Shown one piece after another: positions 53,730-63,028 of a stretch of 64,000 nucleotides of DNA. Each line of letters starts with the position of its first letter. The first letter of the stretch is position 1. The stretch covers positions 310,001 through 374,000 of the forward strand of contig NZ_CP104144.1 in the NCBI RefSeq assembly GCF_025200715.1. Reading direction: 5' to 3'. Below the pieces are notes generated by a model. That model saw only the letters and a program-made list of their open reading frames with translations. It was not told the origin of the DNA and did not search any database. This stretch comes from Rhizobium sullae (GTDB lineage: Bacteria; Pseudomonadota; Alphaproteobacteria; Rhizobiales; Rhizobiaceae). Made by a program: the position numbers and the translations under genes.

Positions 53730-54620
53730 ATGCAGAAGATGTTCCGCGGTGTCTACACCGTGATGATTACTCCGTTAGATCCCAGCGGCGCGGTCGATCT
53801 GAAGGGGTTGGCTGCCTTTACCGACTGGCAGGTCAAGGAAGGTATCCATGGTCTGATCCCTCTTGGATCGACAGGTGAGTTTCTGTCGCTCAGCGAGGAA
53901 GAGCGCGATAGTGTGGCGAGGACCGTCATCGAAACTGTCGCGGGACGGGTGCCTGTTCTGATCGGCACGGGAGCGGAAGATACGCGGGAGTCCATTCGCC
54001 TCAGCGTCAAGGCCGAGGCAATGGGAGCAGACGGCGTCATGATTATTCCGCCGTTCTATTCCACACCAACGGATGACGAACTTGTTCACCACTACAAGAG
54101 CATTGCGTCTGCAGTGACTATCCCGATTATGGTCTACAACAATCCCGCGACCGCAAACGTCGATCTGACGCCAGAGTTGGTCAAGCGCATCGCCGAAATC
54201 GACGGCTGTGACTATATCAAGGAGTCCACCCTCGAAGTGACGCGCGTGCGCGACATCATCCGGCTGGCTGGCAACGATATGACTGTGTTCGGGGGCATTC
54301 TCGGGTTCGAGTCTTTCGTTATGGGTGCGCAGGGCTGGGTGGCAGTGGCTTCAAATGTTGCGCCAGGACCGATGGTGCGGATCTTCGAACTTGTCGCAAA
54401 TGAGAAAAAGTTCGATGAGGCAAGAGAGCTTTACCTCAAATGGCTGCCTGTCATTCAGGCGGTCGGGGGCCAGGCCTATGTCGCAGGAACGAAGTCACTG
54501 CTGACCCACATGGGATTTGGCGCAGGCCTGCCGCGTCCGCCGCGCCTACCGTTGCCACCCGCGCAGGATGCCGCCATGAAGAGGCTGGTGGCCGATTTCG
54601 GTCTGACGTTCAGCGTCTGA
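53730..54620 (+). CDS. DapA-family (dihydrodipicolinate synthase-like) lyase/aldolase
   Basis: 296 aa TIM barrel. GLIPLGSTGEFLSLSEEERD (substrate loop), YYN-type IPIMVYNNPATANVDLTPEL, and Schiff-base lysine in CDYIKESTLEVTRVRD. Family includes dihydrodipicolinate synthase, N-acetylneuraminate lyase and the hydroxyproline-pathway deaminase/decarboxylase HypD. Located between a permease and a large flavo-dehydrogenase, so a catabolic role on the product of that dehydrogenase, such as a pyrroline carboxylate, is likelier than lysine synthesis. Confidence 0.88.
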   Translation: MQKMFRGVYTVMITPLDPSGAVDLKGLAAFTDWQVKEGIHGLIPLGSTGEFLSLSEEERDSVARTVIETVAGRVPVLIGTGAEDTRESIRLSVKAEAMGADGVMIIPPFYSTPTDDELVHHYKSIASAVTIPIMVYNNPATANVDLTPELVKRIAEIDGCDYIKESTLEVTRVRDIIRLAGNDMTVFGGILGFESFVMGAQGWVAVASNVAPGPMVRIFELVANEKKFDEARELYLKWLPVIQAVGGQAYVAGTKSLLTHMGFGAGLPRPPRLPLPPAQDAAMKRLVADFGLTFSV

Positions 54621-54628
54621 GGAATTCC

Positions 54629-57565
54629 ATGATGCCCGTCGCTTCCATAAACCAGAGTTTGGGGCCCGACGATGCGCGGGTCAGGCTCTCGGTCGACGGC
54701 CTGCAGATATTTGCCGAAAAAGGCATGTCTGTTGCCGCCGCCATCGAGGCGACGGGACGGCATGAATTTTCCCGAGGCATCAAAGGCGAGGGCCGTGGCC
54801 TCTTTTGCGGAATGGGTGCCTGTCACGACTGTCTCATGACGATCGACGGAAAAGTCAGCCAGCGGGCCTGCATGACCACTGTCGACGATGACATGCAGGT
54901 CCTGCGCCCTGCCGCCCGGCCGGACCTTGCCGCTGGTCAGATTGCTGATCTCTGCAGTGTGCCGCAGTCCTTGGCGACAAGGACGATGGACGTTCTCATT
55001 GTCGGAGCCGGCCCCGCAGGGCTTGCCGCCGCTAAGGTCCTTGCTGTGGCCGGGGCCGAGGTGACTGTCATTGATGAACGGCCGTCCGCCGGCGGGCAGT
55101 ATTTCAAACAGCCCTCGACACCGAGCGCCGCTGAACGATTGCGTGGCGACGAGCAGGCTTTATCCGGCGCAGCGCTTATAGGGAAAGTGCGCGACCACGG
55201 CGTGATATTTCTTAGTGCGACGGTGGTGTGGGGTGGTGCACGCGACGACGCCGGTTCGTTTATCATCGCCTGCTATGGATCTGGCCATGCGTTTTACTGC
55301 AAGCCGAAAATGCTCATTATCGCGACAGGGGCCTACGAACGCCCAACGTCGGTCAGGGGTTGGACACTTCCCGGTGCGATGACAACAGGGGCCGCCCAGA
55401 CGTTGCTGAGGAGCTACGGAACTGTGCCCGGCCGAAGGATCATTGTCGCCGGAAACGGTCCTTTGAATATGCAGGTCGCAAACGAACTTCGAAAGGCAGG
55501 AGCTTCCATAGTGGCTTTGCTGGAAGCAGCGCCGCCACCGTGGTCTCGGCCTGCGGCAGCCCTCAGGCTTCTGACAACGGATCCCGCTCTCGCCCGTCAC
55601 GGATTACGCCAGATATCGACGCTGAGGTCCAGGGGCGTCAAGATAGACTGGAATAGCGTGCTCACCTCGATCAACGGTTCGCAGTGTGTGGAGAGCGTCA
55701 CTTTCGCCGGACCGGGCGGCGAGACCAATCTCGATGCTGACACTGTCCTTATCGGCGGCAATTTCACATCCTCCAATGAGCTGTCCCGGCTACTCGGATG
55801 CGGCCATGAGGTCGTCGACGGTGATCTGCGGGCCGTGCGAGATCTCGACGGTCAGACAACGGTTGCGAACGTGCATATTGTCGGCGAAGCGGCGCGTTTC
55901 GGCGGCGCGCATGTTGCGATGGCAGAAGGACGGATTGCCGCCGCAGCGATTGCGCGAAAACTGGGCCTCCTTGCCCAGACCGACGAAAGCGCAGCGAAAA
56001 GGCTTGCTCGCCATAGACGGTTTCAAGAGGCGCTTTGGCAGGTCTTCGCGCCGAAGGACGATGCAAAGACAAAGACGGCGGTTCCGCCAGATGATGCCTT
56101 GATCTGCCGTTGCGAAGGGGTGACTTACGGTGCCTTGAGGACCCTCAGCGCAAATAGTGCGCAGGACGTCTCGACATTAAAGCGCCTGTCGCGTGCAGGC
56201 ATGGGGCGATGTCAGAGCCGCTACTGCGGCAAAGCGATTACTGACGTCGCGAAGGAACGACACCTCACGGGCGAAACAAGCGGTTTTCTGGCTCCGCAAA
56301 TGCCACTTCGACCTATTCCGTTGGCGGCGCTTGCGGTCGAGAAGCCGGAATGGGGCGGCCACAAGCGCGCACTTTTGCCGGAAAAGCCCCCATTGGCGAG
56401 CCCTCAAGCTTTGCCGGTGGCGGAAACGTCCACGCTGGTAATCGGCGCCGGCATTGCAGGCCTTTCGACGGCGCTCTTCCTTGCCAGGGAAGGCGAGGAC
56501 GTTGTGGTGGTGGAGCGCGCTTTTGCGAACTCGCTGGCGTCGGGAGGGAATGCCGGAAGCCTTCATGCCCAGCTGCTTTCCTTCGACCACGGTGCCCGTG
56601 CCGAAGGTGGCGGCGGAGCGGCCGCTCAAACACTTCCCCTCCAGCGCGATTCAATCGCTCTTTGGGCCGCGCTGCAAAGCGAACTCGGACAGGATTTCGA
56701 GATGAAGGTCACAGGCGGCCTCATGGTGGCGGAAACCGATGATCATATGCATTTTCTGGCGGAAAAGGTCGGTGTGGAGTGCGCGGCCGGGATTGATTGC
56801 CGCTTGATCGGGCAAGACGAACTACGCTCTCTGGAGCCTGCTCTGTCTTCTCACTTCGTCGGCGCTGCCTACTGTTCCCAGGAGGGCAAGATCAACCCTC
56901 TCGTCGCTACGCAATATATATTGGAGGCGGCACGGCGAGACGGCGCTCAAGTCTTCGAAAACTGCGAGGTCACCGGAATAAGGACCTCGGACGGCGGGTT
57001 CGAGGTCAAGACATCGAGGGGCATCTTGCGGACAAAACGGATCGTCAATGCAGCCGGAGCCTTCGCTTCAAGGATCGGCGCGATGCTCGGTGTCGACGTG
57101 CCGGTATTCGGTGCTCCGCTGCACATGGTGGTTACCGAGGCCGCAGCACCTTTGATCTCGTGTCTCGTCGCCCATGCCGACCGCCATTTAACCCTGAAGC
57201 AGGCGGCAAACGGGAACTTCATCATTGGCGGCGGCTGGACCGCAGGCCTTGATCCCGTCCATCAACATCCGCGCCCGCTGCTGTCGAGCCTTGAGGGGAA
57301 CCTTTGGGTTGCCCAGCACGTCGTTCCCGCTCTGCGCAAACTTCACGTCATCCGAAGCTGGGCGGCGATGAACATCAATATCGACGGCGCGCCAATCCTC
57401 GGCGAACATCCGTCAATGCCTGGGTTCTTCAATGCCGTCACTTCAAACGGCTACACGCTCGGCCCGATCGTCGGCCAGTTGACGTCTCGGCTCGTTCTCG
57501 GTCGCGAGACCGATAGAGCCTTGCAGCCCTTTTCCATCTCACGTTTCCAGAAAGGCCGGGCATGA
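54629..57565 (+). CDS. Three-part flavoprotein iron-sulfur dehydrogenase (HcnABC/opine oxidase-like fusion)
   Basis: 978 aa. Residues about 15-95 are a ferredoxin domain with cysteines 60, 65, 68 and 81 (CGMGACHDC). Residues about 118-470 are a pyridine-nucleotide-disulfide oxidoreductase domain ([13 protein letters not shown] at 122). Residues about 490-540 are a BFD-like [2Fe-2S] domain (CRCEGVT at 493, CQSRYC at 528). Residues about 600-970 are a D-amino-acid oxidase fold ([13 protein letters not shown] at 603). In HcnABC, octopine/nopaline oxidase and D-hydroxyproline dehydrogenase these are separate subunits. Start ATG 54629 lies eight bases after the DapA stop; the end overlaps the ATPase gene. 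It should oxidise an imino or D-amino acid and feed electrons to the respiratory chain. Confidence 0.9.
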   Translation: MMPVASINQSLGPDDARVRLSVDGLQIFAEKGMSVAAAIEATGRHEFSRGIKGEGRGLFCGMGACHDCLMTIDGKVSQRACMTTVDDDMQVLRPAARPDLAAGQIADLCSVPQSLATRTMDVLIVGAGPAGLAAAKVLAVAGAEVTVIDERPSAGGQYFKQPSTPSAAERLRGDEQALSGAALIGKVRDHGVIFLSATVVWGGARDDAGSFIIACYGSGHAFYCKPKMLIIATGAYERPTSVRGWTLPGAMTTGAAQTLLRSYGTVPGRRIIVAGNGPLNMQVANELRKAGASIVALLEAAPPPWSRPAAALRLLTTDPALARHGLRQISTLRSRGVKIDWNSVLTSINGSQCVESVTFAGPGGETNLDADTVLIGGNFTSSNELSRLLGCGHEVVDGDLRAVRDLDGQTTVANVHIVGEAARFGGAHVAMAEGRIAAAAIARKLGLLAQTDESAAKRLARHRRFQEALWQVFAPKDDAKTKTAVPPDDALICRCEGVTYGALRTLSANSAQDVSTLKRLSRAGMGRCQSRYCGKAITDVAKERHLTGETSGFLAPQMPLRPIPLAALAVEKPEWGGHKRALLPEKPPLASPQALPVAETSTLVIGAGIAGLSTALFLAREGEDVVVVERAFANSLASGGNAGSLHAQLLSFDHGARAEGGGGAAAQTLPLQRDSIALWAALQSELGQDFEMKVTGGLMVAETDDHMHFLAEKVGVECAAGIDCRLIGQDELRSLEPALSSHFVGAAYCSQEGKINPLVATQYILEAARRDGAQVFENCEVTGIRTSDGGFEVKTSRGILRTKRIVNAAGAFASRIGAMLGVDVPVFGAPLHMVVTEAAAPLISCLVAHADRHLTLKQAANGNFIIGGGWTAGLDPVHQHPRPLLSSLEGNLWVAQHVVPALRKLHVIRSWAAMNINIDGAPILGEHPSMPGFFNAVTSNGYTLGPIVGQLTSRLVLGRETDRALQPFSISRFQKGRA

Positions 57566-58290
57566 TTGAGATCACTGGCGTTACCAAATATTACGGTCAG
57601 TTCGCTGTCCTTAAGAACTGCTCGGTAAACGTCGAGCGCGGTGAGGTCGTGGTCGTCTGCGGTCCCTCGGGGTCGGGCAAATCGACGTTGATCAAATGCG
57701 TCAACGGGCTCGAGCAGTTTCAGGAAGGTTCGATCCGAGTGCATGGTATCGAAGTTGGCGACCCGAAGACCGACCTGCCGAACCTTCGCACACGAGTAGG
57801 GATGGTCTTCCAGAACTTCGAATTGTTTCCGCATCTGACGATCATCGGCAATATCATGCTGGCGCAGAAGATTGTCATTGGCCGCAGCGAAACGGCAGCC
57901 CACGCGAAGGCCATGGCGCTTCTTGATCGCGTCGGGCTGACGGACCACGCGCAAAAGTATCCAAGCCAACTCTCCGGCGGGCAGCAACAGCGCGTGGCCA
58001 TCGCTCGGGCGCTCGCGATGGATCCGCTCGCCATGCTCTTCGACGAGCCGACATCCGCACTTGACCCAGAGATGATTTCCGAAGTGCTCGACGTCATGAC
58101 CGGACTGGCAAAGGACGGCATGACCATGATGGTCGTCACCCATGAGATGGGATTTGCCCGCCGGGTGGCGACTCGCGTGATTTTCATCGATCAGGGCGAG
58201 ATCGTCGAGGATCGACCGAGCGAGGAGTTTTTCGCGGGAAAACACAATCCGCGGACCGAAGCTTTCCTTGGCAAAATCCTGCAACACTGA
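57562..58290 (+). CDS. ABC transporter ATP-binding protein, amino-acid type
   Basis: 242 aa. Walker [22 protein letters not shown]-loop [17 protein letters not shown], signature [16 protein letters not shown], Walker [21 protein letters not shown]. Overlaps the dehydrogenase stop (ATGA), so it is translated with it. Works with the permease at 53022-53714. Confidence 0.94.
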   Translation: MIEITGVTKYYGQFAVLKNCSVNVERGEVVVVCGPSGSGKSTLIKCVNGLEQFQEGSIRVHGIEVGDPKTDLPNLRTRVGMVFQNFELFPHLTIIGNIMLAQKIVIGRSETAAHAKAMALLDRVGLTDHAQKYPSQLSGGQQQRVAIARALAMDPLAMLFDEPTSALDPEMISEVLDVMTGLAKDGMTMMVVTHEMGFARRVATRVIFIDQGEIVEDRPSEEFFAGKHNPRTEAFLGKILQH

Positions 58291-58301
58291 GGGTCAGGCT
58301 T

Positions 58302-59735
58302 GTGAGCGACTACGATCTCATCATTCAGAATGGCACGGTGGCGACTGCTGCGGATGTTTTCCAGGCCGATATCGGCATTAAAGACGGCAAGATTGTCCAG
58401 ATCGGGCAGAGCCTGTCGGGTGCTGCGCGCGCAATCGACGCCTCGGGCAAATATGTCCTTCCAGGCGGCATCGACAGCCATGTCCATATCTCCCAGCCTT
58501 CCGGCGAAGGGATCGAGATGGCGGACGACTTCGAGAGCGGAACGCTGTCGGCGGTGTTCGGCGGCAATACGACCATCATGCCGTTCTGCCTTCAGGAAAA
58601 GGGCAAGTCGCTGCGAGAGGTGCTAGCGGCCTATCATGCGCTCGCAGAGGGACAGTGTTATACCGACGTCAGTTTTCATCTGATCATATCCGACCCCAGT
58701 GACGCTGTGCTGGGCCAGGAGTTGCCGGCCCTTGTGGCCGATGGCTATCCGTCGCTGAAGGTCTTCATGACCTATGAGAACCTGCGCCTCGACGACGCGC
58801 AGATCCTAAAGACGCTCGATGTGGCGCGACGGACGGGCGCCACCGTCATGGTCCATTGTGAAAACGAGGACGCAATCAGGTTCCTGATTGAAAAGCACGA
58901 GCTGGCAGGCGACGTTGCCCCACGCGCTCATGCCTCTACCCGTCCGGTCGCTGTCGAACGTGAAGCCACGCATCGCGCCCTGACGCTCGCCGAAATCGTA
59001 GACGTTCCCATTGTCATTGTGCATGTCTCGAACGGCGAGGCGATGGAAGAGATCGCTCGCGCAAGGACGAGAGGTGTCAAGGTCGTCGGGGAAACCTGCC
59101 CGCAATATCTGACGCTCACCGCCAAGGACCTCGACGGCATGGATTGGGAGGGCGCGAAACTTGTCTGCTCTCCGCCGCCGCGGGATGAAGAAGCCCAGAA
59201 GGAATGCTGGCGCGGCATCGAGACCGGGGCATTCGAACTCTTTTCATCCGATCATTGTCCATTCCGCTACGACGACCAGCACGGGAAGCTTAATCCCAAA
59301 GGCCGCACGAATTTCAGGCACATTCCCAATGGCATTCCAGGTGTCGAAACCCGCCTTCCCATCCTGTTTTCGCAAGGGTTCATGACCGGACGCATCGATC
59401 TGCCGCGCTTTGTCGCCCTGACATCAACGAACCATGCAAAGACCTACGGGCTCTATCCACAAAAGGGAACAATTGCAGTGGGGGCAGATGCGGACATCGC
59501 GATATGGGATCCAGCCATCGAACGGACGATCCGTCATGCGGACCTGCATGATGGCGCAGACTATTCGCCCTACGAGGGGATCAATATCACCGGGTGGCCG
59601 ATAACGACAATTGTCGCCGGAAAGCCCGTCGTCGAAAACGGTGTCCTGGTGGGCACCAAGGGCGACGGGCAATATCGGAAGGCTGCGGCGAGACAGATCA
59701 ACAAGCATTCAAATCTAACAAGAGTGACATCATGA
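58302..59735 (+). CDS. Dihydropyrimidinase/hydantoinase-family hydrolase
   Basis: 477 aa, GTG start at 58302 with GAGGGT upstream. Amidohydrolase metal sites: GGIDSHVHISQPSG (HxH), carboxylated lysine in YPSLKVFMTYEN, histidines in VMVHCENEDAI and IVIVHVSNGEAM, Asp in LFSSDHCPFRYD. The family opens cyclic diamides such as dihydropyrimidines, hydantoins and allantoin. Stop overlaps the DUF3830 gene start. In this operon it probably opens a ring before or after the dehydrogenase/DapA steps. Confidence 0.9.
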   Translation: MSDYDLIIQNGTVATAADVFQADIGIKDGKIVQIGQSLSGAARAIDASGKYVLPGGIDSHVHISQPSGEGIEMADDFESGTLSAVFGGNTTIMPFCLQEKGKSLREVLAAYHALAEGQCYTDVSFHLIISDPSDAVLGQELPALVADGYPSLKVFMTYENLRLDDAQILKTLDVARRTGATVMVHCENEDAIRFLIEKHELAGDVAPRAHASTRPVAVEREATHRALTLAEIVDVPIVIVHVSNGEAMEEIARARTRGVKVVGETCPQYLTLTAKDLDGMDWEGAKLVCSPPPRDEEAQKECWRGIETGAFELFSSDHCPFRYDDQHGKLNPKGRTNFRHIPNGIPGVETRLPILFSQGFMTGRIDLPRFVALTSTNHAKTYGLYPQKGTIAVGADADIAIWDPAIERTIRHADLHDGADYSPYEGINITGWPITTIVAGKPVVENGVLVGTKGDGQYRKAAARQINKHSNLTRVTS

Positions 59736-60145
59736 AACTGAAGATTACAGCAGGGCCATTCATCTTCGACGCTGTCCTGGAAACTGCCAAAGCGCCCAAA
59801 ACCTGTGAAGCATTCATCAAGCAGATGCCATTTGATGGTAAAATCGTGCACGTTCGCTGGTCGGGCGAGGGCGTCTGGATCCCGCTTGGCGACCATAATT
59901 TCGGCGTCGGTTATGAGAACCACACAAGCCATCCGGCTCCTGGTCATATCATCCTTTACCCGGGAGGCATTAGCGAAACGGAAATCCTGCTTGCCTACGG
60001 AGGCGTCGATTTTTCATCGAAAATGGGGCAACTGGCCGGCAATCACTTCATCACAATCACATCCAATCTCGACAAACTCGCCGAGATAGGACGTCTCACG
60101 CTGTGGGAAGGCGCGCAATCCATTCGATTTGAGGCCGTATCCTAA
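59732..60145 (+). CDS. DUF3830 (cyclophilin-like) protein
   Basis: 137 aa. MKLKITAGPFIFDAVLETAK, then PFDGKIVHVRWSGEGVWIPL and HPAPGHIILYPGGISETEIL. The DUF3830 fold is cyclophilin-like; members occur next to hydantoinase-type enzymes and amino-acid importers, but no reaction is established. ATGA overlap with the dihydropyrimidinase gene ties its expression to that enzyme. Confidence 0.88.
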   Translation: MKLKITAGPFIFDAVLETAKAPKTCEAFIKQMPFDGKIVHVRWSGEGVWIPLGDHNFGVGYENHTSHPAPGHIILYPGGISETEILLAYGGVDFSSKMGQLAGNHFITITSNLDKLAEIGRLTLWEGAQSIRFEAVS

Positions 60146-60552
60146 GCGCAATAGGGGGAGACAGGGTTGACGTCGACGTGCCAGCGCCGCCTCACGCAGC
60201 GGTTGGCACGTTTCCTGCGTTCTACATCTTCGAGATTTCCAAATGTTGGGCGAGCACCGAAATGTCTTTTGATTTTGACTTTGAACTTGCGAAAAAAGCG
60301 GCGCAAGAACTGCCTCCGTCGCAGAAACAGCCAAAAACGCGTAAGATGTCTCTTCTACAGAGGCTTGGCTTCGCCGCCAACTGTTCCTCACCCGTCTCGC
60401 AGCATTCTGAGCACGCATAGAGGGGGTGATGCTCAATGACGCTGTGATACCCCTGTCGTGCAGGCACGACTCTACCGTGCCGACGGTTCAATCCCCATCA
60501 AGAGCGACCAGCCCCGCCGTTGTCCGACGTGGCGCAATACCCTGCGAGATTG
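60146..60552 (+). other. 400-base spacer with one weak small ORF
   Basis: A plus-strand frame from ATG 60262 (MSFDFDFELAKKAAQELPPS, 52 aa, ending at 60420) has plausible composition but no convincing ribosome site; a GTG-led extension to 60178 is also open. The rest shows no recognisable gene. It separates the DUF3830 cluster from the HxlR/SDR pair. Confidence 0.35.
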
Positions 60553-61014
60553 CTACTCAATTCGCGCCGATTGCCGCGTGGGCTCCGTCCTTCGGCTGTT
60601 CAAGGCGTCGCGCTCGGCGAATAGGCGAGTGACTTCGGCCATGTTTTCTGTGCCCCAAGAGCAGAGGGGTACGAGGGCTTCGGCCAAGCTACGGCCCATC
60701 GGAGTGAGGCTGTAGTCTACCCGCGGTGGGATCTCTTTGTAGTCGGTCCGCTTCACAAGACCGTCGGCCTCCAACTCCTTGAGCTGCTGGATCAGCATCT
60801 TATCACTGACATCGCGCACGGCTCGCCGCAGCGCGCCGTATCGGGTCGGGCCGCCTTGGGCAACGAAATACAGGATCAGCGGTTTCCACTTGCCGGCGAT
60901 GACCCGCAAAGTCGCGTCGAGACCGCAGGTGAAGCCAAGTAGGGTGGGGGTACAAGTTGCCAGCGGTGGAACCGGCACCAGCGGTGAGGTCGGGTCTGAA
61001 TTATCTGATGACAT
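60553..61014 (-). CDS. HxlR-family regulator
   Basis: 153 aa. HxlR winged helix at about 28-125: GLDATLRVIAGKWKPLILYF, LRRAVRDVSDKMLIQQLKEL and ADGLVKRTDYKEIPPRVDYS. Such regulators respond to aldehydes or quinone-like electrophiles and usually repress an adjacent reductase. Divergent from the SDR gene, with an imperfect palindrome in the 84-base gap. Confidence 0.92.
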   Translation of the reverse strand: MSSDNSDPTSPLVPVPPLATCTPTLLGFTCGLDATLRVIAGKWKPLILYFVAQGGPTRYGALRRAVRDVSDKMLIQQLKELEADGLVKRTDYKEIPPRVDYSLTPMGRSLAEALVPLCSWGTENMAEVTRLFAERDALNSRRTEPTRQSARIE

Positions 61015-61020
61015 TTCTAG

Positions 61021-61042
61021 GTACTTACCAAAAGGTGCATAC
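61021..61042. promoter_or_regulatory. Likely HxlR operator
   Basis: GTACTTACC-AAAA-GGTGCATAC, with half-sites GTAnnnACC and GGTnnnTAC, seven bases upstream of the HxlR start. A further GGGTAGGTAT half-site lies at 61051-61060 toward the SDR gene. The pattern resembles known HxlR-family operators. Confidence 0.6.
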
Positions 61043-61098
61043 TTGTCAATGGGTAGGTATGTCGCCAGCTTAGTGCAATCTCAATGAAGGAGCACATC

Positions 61099-61833
61099 AT
61101 GAGCAGGCTACAGGGTAAGACGGCAGTAGTGACGGGAGGCGGAAGCGGCATCGGCCTCGGGGCCGCCAAGCGGTTCATCGAGGAAGGCGCGTTTGTCTAC
61201 ATCTTCGGCCGTCGGCAGGAGACGCTCGATGCTGGCGTGGCGCAGTTGGGGTCCTCGGCGCGCGCCGTCCAGGGCTCGGTGACCGATCTGTCCGACCTCG
61301 ACCGACTGTATGCGACGATCAAAACCGAACGCGGTGGGCTCGACATTCTACTCGCCAACGCCGGGACTGGGTCGTTCGCACCGCTCGGCGAGATTACGCC
61401 CGAGCACTACGACCAGATCTTCGACCTCAATGTGAAGGGTTTGGTGTTCACGGTACAGAAGGCCCTGCCGCTGATGAGGGTGGGGGCGTCGATCATCTTG
61501 ACCGGTTCAAGCACGGGGGTGATGGGGACGCCGGCGTTCAGCATCTACAGCGCAACCAAGGCGGCCGTCCGAAACCTTGCACGCAGTTGGGCGCTGGACC
61601 TGCGTGGCACGGGCATCCGCGTCAATGTGATGTCGCCAGGGCCGATCACGACGGAGCTGGCGCTGGAGGTTTTGGGCGAGGAAGGGATGGAAGCGATTGG
61701 GGCGACGACGGTGTTCGGACGCATGGGTGACCCGGCGGAGACGGGGGCGGTGGCTGCCTTCCTGGCATCCTCGGACAGCAGCTTCATGACCGGCGGTGAG
61801 GTCTTCGTCGATGGGGGCCTGGCACAAGTCTGA
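61099..61833 (+). CDS. Short-chain dehydrogenase/reductase (SDR)
   Basis: 244 aa from ATG 61099 (AAGGAGCAC upstream). NAD(P) motif KTAVVTGGGSGIGLGAAKR, NAG motif LLANAGTGSFAPLG, catalytic Ser in ILTGSSTGVMGTPAFS, YxxxK in YSATKAAVRNLARSWA, then VMSPGPITTELALEVLG. Classical SDR, probably 3-oxoacyl or aldehyde/ketone reductase. Probable target of the divergent HxlR regulator. Confidence 0.93.
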   Translation: MSRLQGKTAVVTGGGSGIGLGAAKRFIEEGAFVYIFGRRQETLDAGVAQLGSSARAVQGSVTDLSDLDRLYATIKTERGGLDILLANAGTGSFAPLGEITPEHYDQIFDLNVKGLVFTVQKALPLMRVGASIILTGSSTGVMGTPAFSIYSATKAAVRNLARSWALDLRGTGIRVNVMSPGPITTELALEVLGEEGMEAIGATTVFGRMGDPAETGAVAAFLASSDSSFMTGGEVFVDGGLAQV

Positions 61834-61880
61834 CACGCTAGGGACATGAGCGTGAGGGTTTCGAGCTTAAATCGAAGCCC

Positions 61881-62135
61881 TCACTGGCGGTCTCCATATC
61901 CTCGCTGGGGTAACGAAGGCGGTTTATCATGATGGCTAGGTTCGATTCCTATCAAGGCGAGGCATTTCGCAGCGGTATCGGGGTCACTGAAACGGCTGGC
62001 AGCGTAACCAAAACCCAGTGCGCGTGGGTACTTCGAGAGGTAGAGACGCCGCCATGTCGTATTTGCATCGACTTCCGTGAGCGCAAGCGACTGTTTGGCG
62101 AATGCGGATCGCGAAAACTTGGGCTTTTTCGGCAT
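61881..62135 (-). pseudogene. RES-domain toxin, truncated
   Basis: 84 codons: KFSRSAFAKQSLALTEVDAN and WRRLYLSKYPRALGFGYAAS, then RFSDPD, matching the N-terminus of RES-domain toxins (R-x-Y start and RF.DP motif). The family usually runs to 150 residues or more; after SDPDTAAKCLALIG the sequence is unrelated. The ATG lies two bases after the stop of the antitoxin-like gene, the usual order of Xre-RES pairs. RES toxins degrade NAD+; this fragment lacks the core. Confidence 0.6.
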
Positions 62136-62137
62136 GC

Positions 62138-62685
62138 TCAGGCGAACGCGCCTTCACTTATTGCGCGTGCAACTTCAGCCACACGGTCGATCTCGCCTAA
62201 CCTGATTACCTCAAGTCCGGTTCGCCCGTCCAATCCGTCATGATGCTGCAGGAGAAAGCGATAAACGGCCCACGGCCTATCACCGATCACCCTAACAAGT
62301 TGGGGAAAGACCGGGAAGAAGCTCTCCACGCTCGCTGAGTTTGCCAGCGCGGGAAACGAACACCGCGCTTCGGGCCCTCGAGTCCAAGCAATTCATGACA
62401 CCTTCGCTTGTTGTTCACGGTCTCACGGCTAACCTTGTTCTCGCGAGCGACATCATCAGCGGTCATCATGTCCGGTCCGTTCAGAATATCGGCAACCCGC
62501 TCAGAGCCACGTTCTCGTGCCGCTTCCAGCGCAATATCGAGGGCGTCCGCGCACGGTGCAATGCCTTCCATCGCCATATCCGGCACGGAACTGGTCGGCT
62601 TGATCACGATCGTCAACCGGACCGACCTTCCCGACGCCTTGGCAGTTTTGGCCGCCTGAAGATATTTTGATGCGACCTCTTCCAT
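62138..62685 (-). pseudogene. Antitoxin-like gene upstream of RES, frameshifted
   Basis: From ATG 62685: MEEVASKYLQAAKTAKASGR, then ADILNGPDMMTADDVARENK and VSRETVNNKRRCHELLGLEG (helix-turn-helix), PKRGVRFPRWQ. There the frame shifts by one base near 62350; the other frame continues SFFPVFPQLVRVIGDRPWAV and YRFLLQHHDGLDGRTGLEVI to a stop at 62138. The joined product (about 180 aa) has the layout of plasmid antitoxins with a C-terminal toxin-binding domain. It could be intact if the shift is a sequence error. Confidence 0.6.
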
Positions 62686-62833
62686 CGCGGCCCGCTCTAT
62701 TTGCCGTCTTTTTCCGGGAGCTAATAGTGTATGGGTGCGACCGATGCGACCAGTCCGCCGCTTTTTCGCGGATCGCAAGCTTGTTGTTTCTTTGGAACGG
62801 TCATAGCAGAGTCCTCTGCCGCTAATATCGTCT

Positions 62834-62870
62834 GGTTCGTCACGTTCGTCACGTTCGTCAAGTTCGTCAA
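62834..62870. repeat. 9-bp tandem repeat, four units
   Basis: Four head-to-tail copies of GTTCGTCA(C/A) lie at about 62835-62870 within a 340-base stretch (62686-63028) that otherwise shows no confident gene. The array overlaps an open minus-strand frame that would read a D-E-R-D-E repeat upstream of the antitoxin-like gene. It may be a regulator-binding array or slippage product. Confidence 0.6.
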
Positions 62871-63028
62871 TGAGACTTGGCAACGGGCAGGACTTAGCCC
62901 TAAAATGAGCGGTCGCCCAAAGGCTTAGCCCTAGGAGCGGTAAAGCGTCGCAGGTTCGATTCCCTTCAAGACCCGGGAGCTCGATCGAAAGTCGGACCAG
63001 CAGGTGCGGCCAGTGGAAGGAACTTTCG

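Noticed and set aside
53730..54620. Calling the DapA homologue a lysine-biosynthesis enzyme
   Set aside because: It is embedded in a transporter and dehydrogenase operon under GntR regulators, so a catabolic relative is more likely.
61941..61960. T-loop-like string AGGTTCGATTCCTATC, and a similar one near 62952
   Set aside because: Neither has pairing flanks, an anticodon arm or an acceptor stem, so no tRNA or tRNA fragment can be supported.
62834..62870. CRISPR-like array
   Set aside because: Units are 9 bp without spacers and no cas gene is present in the window.
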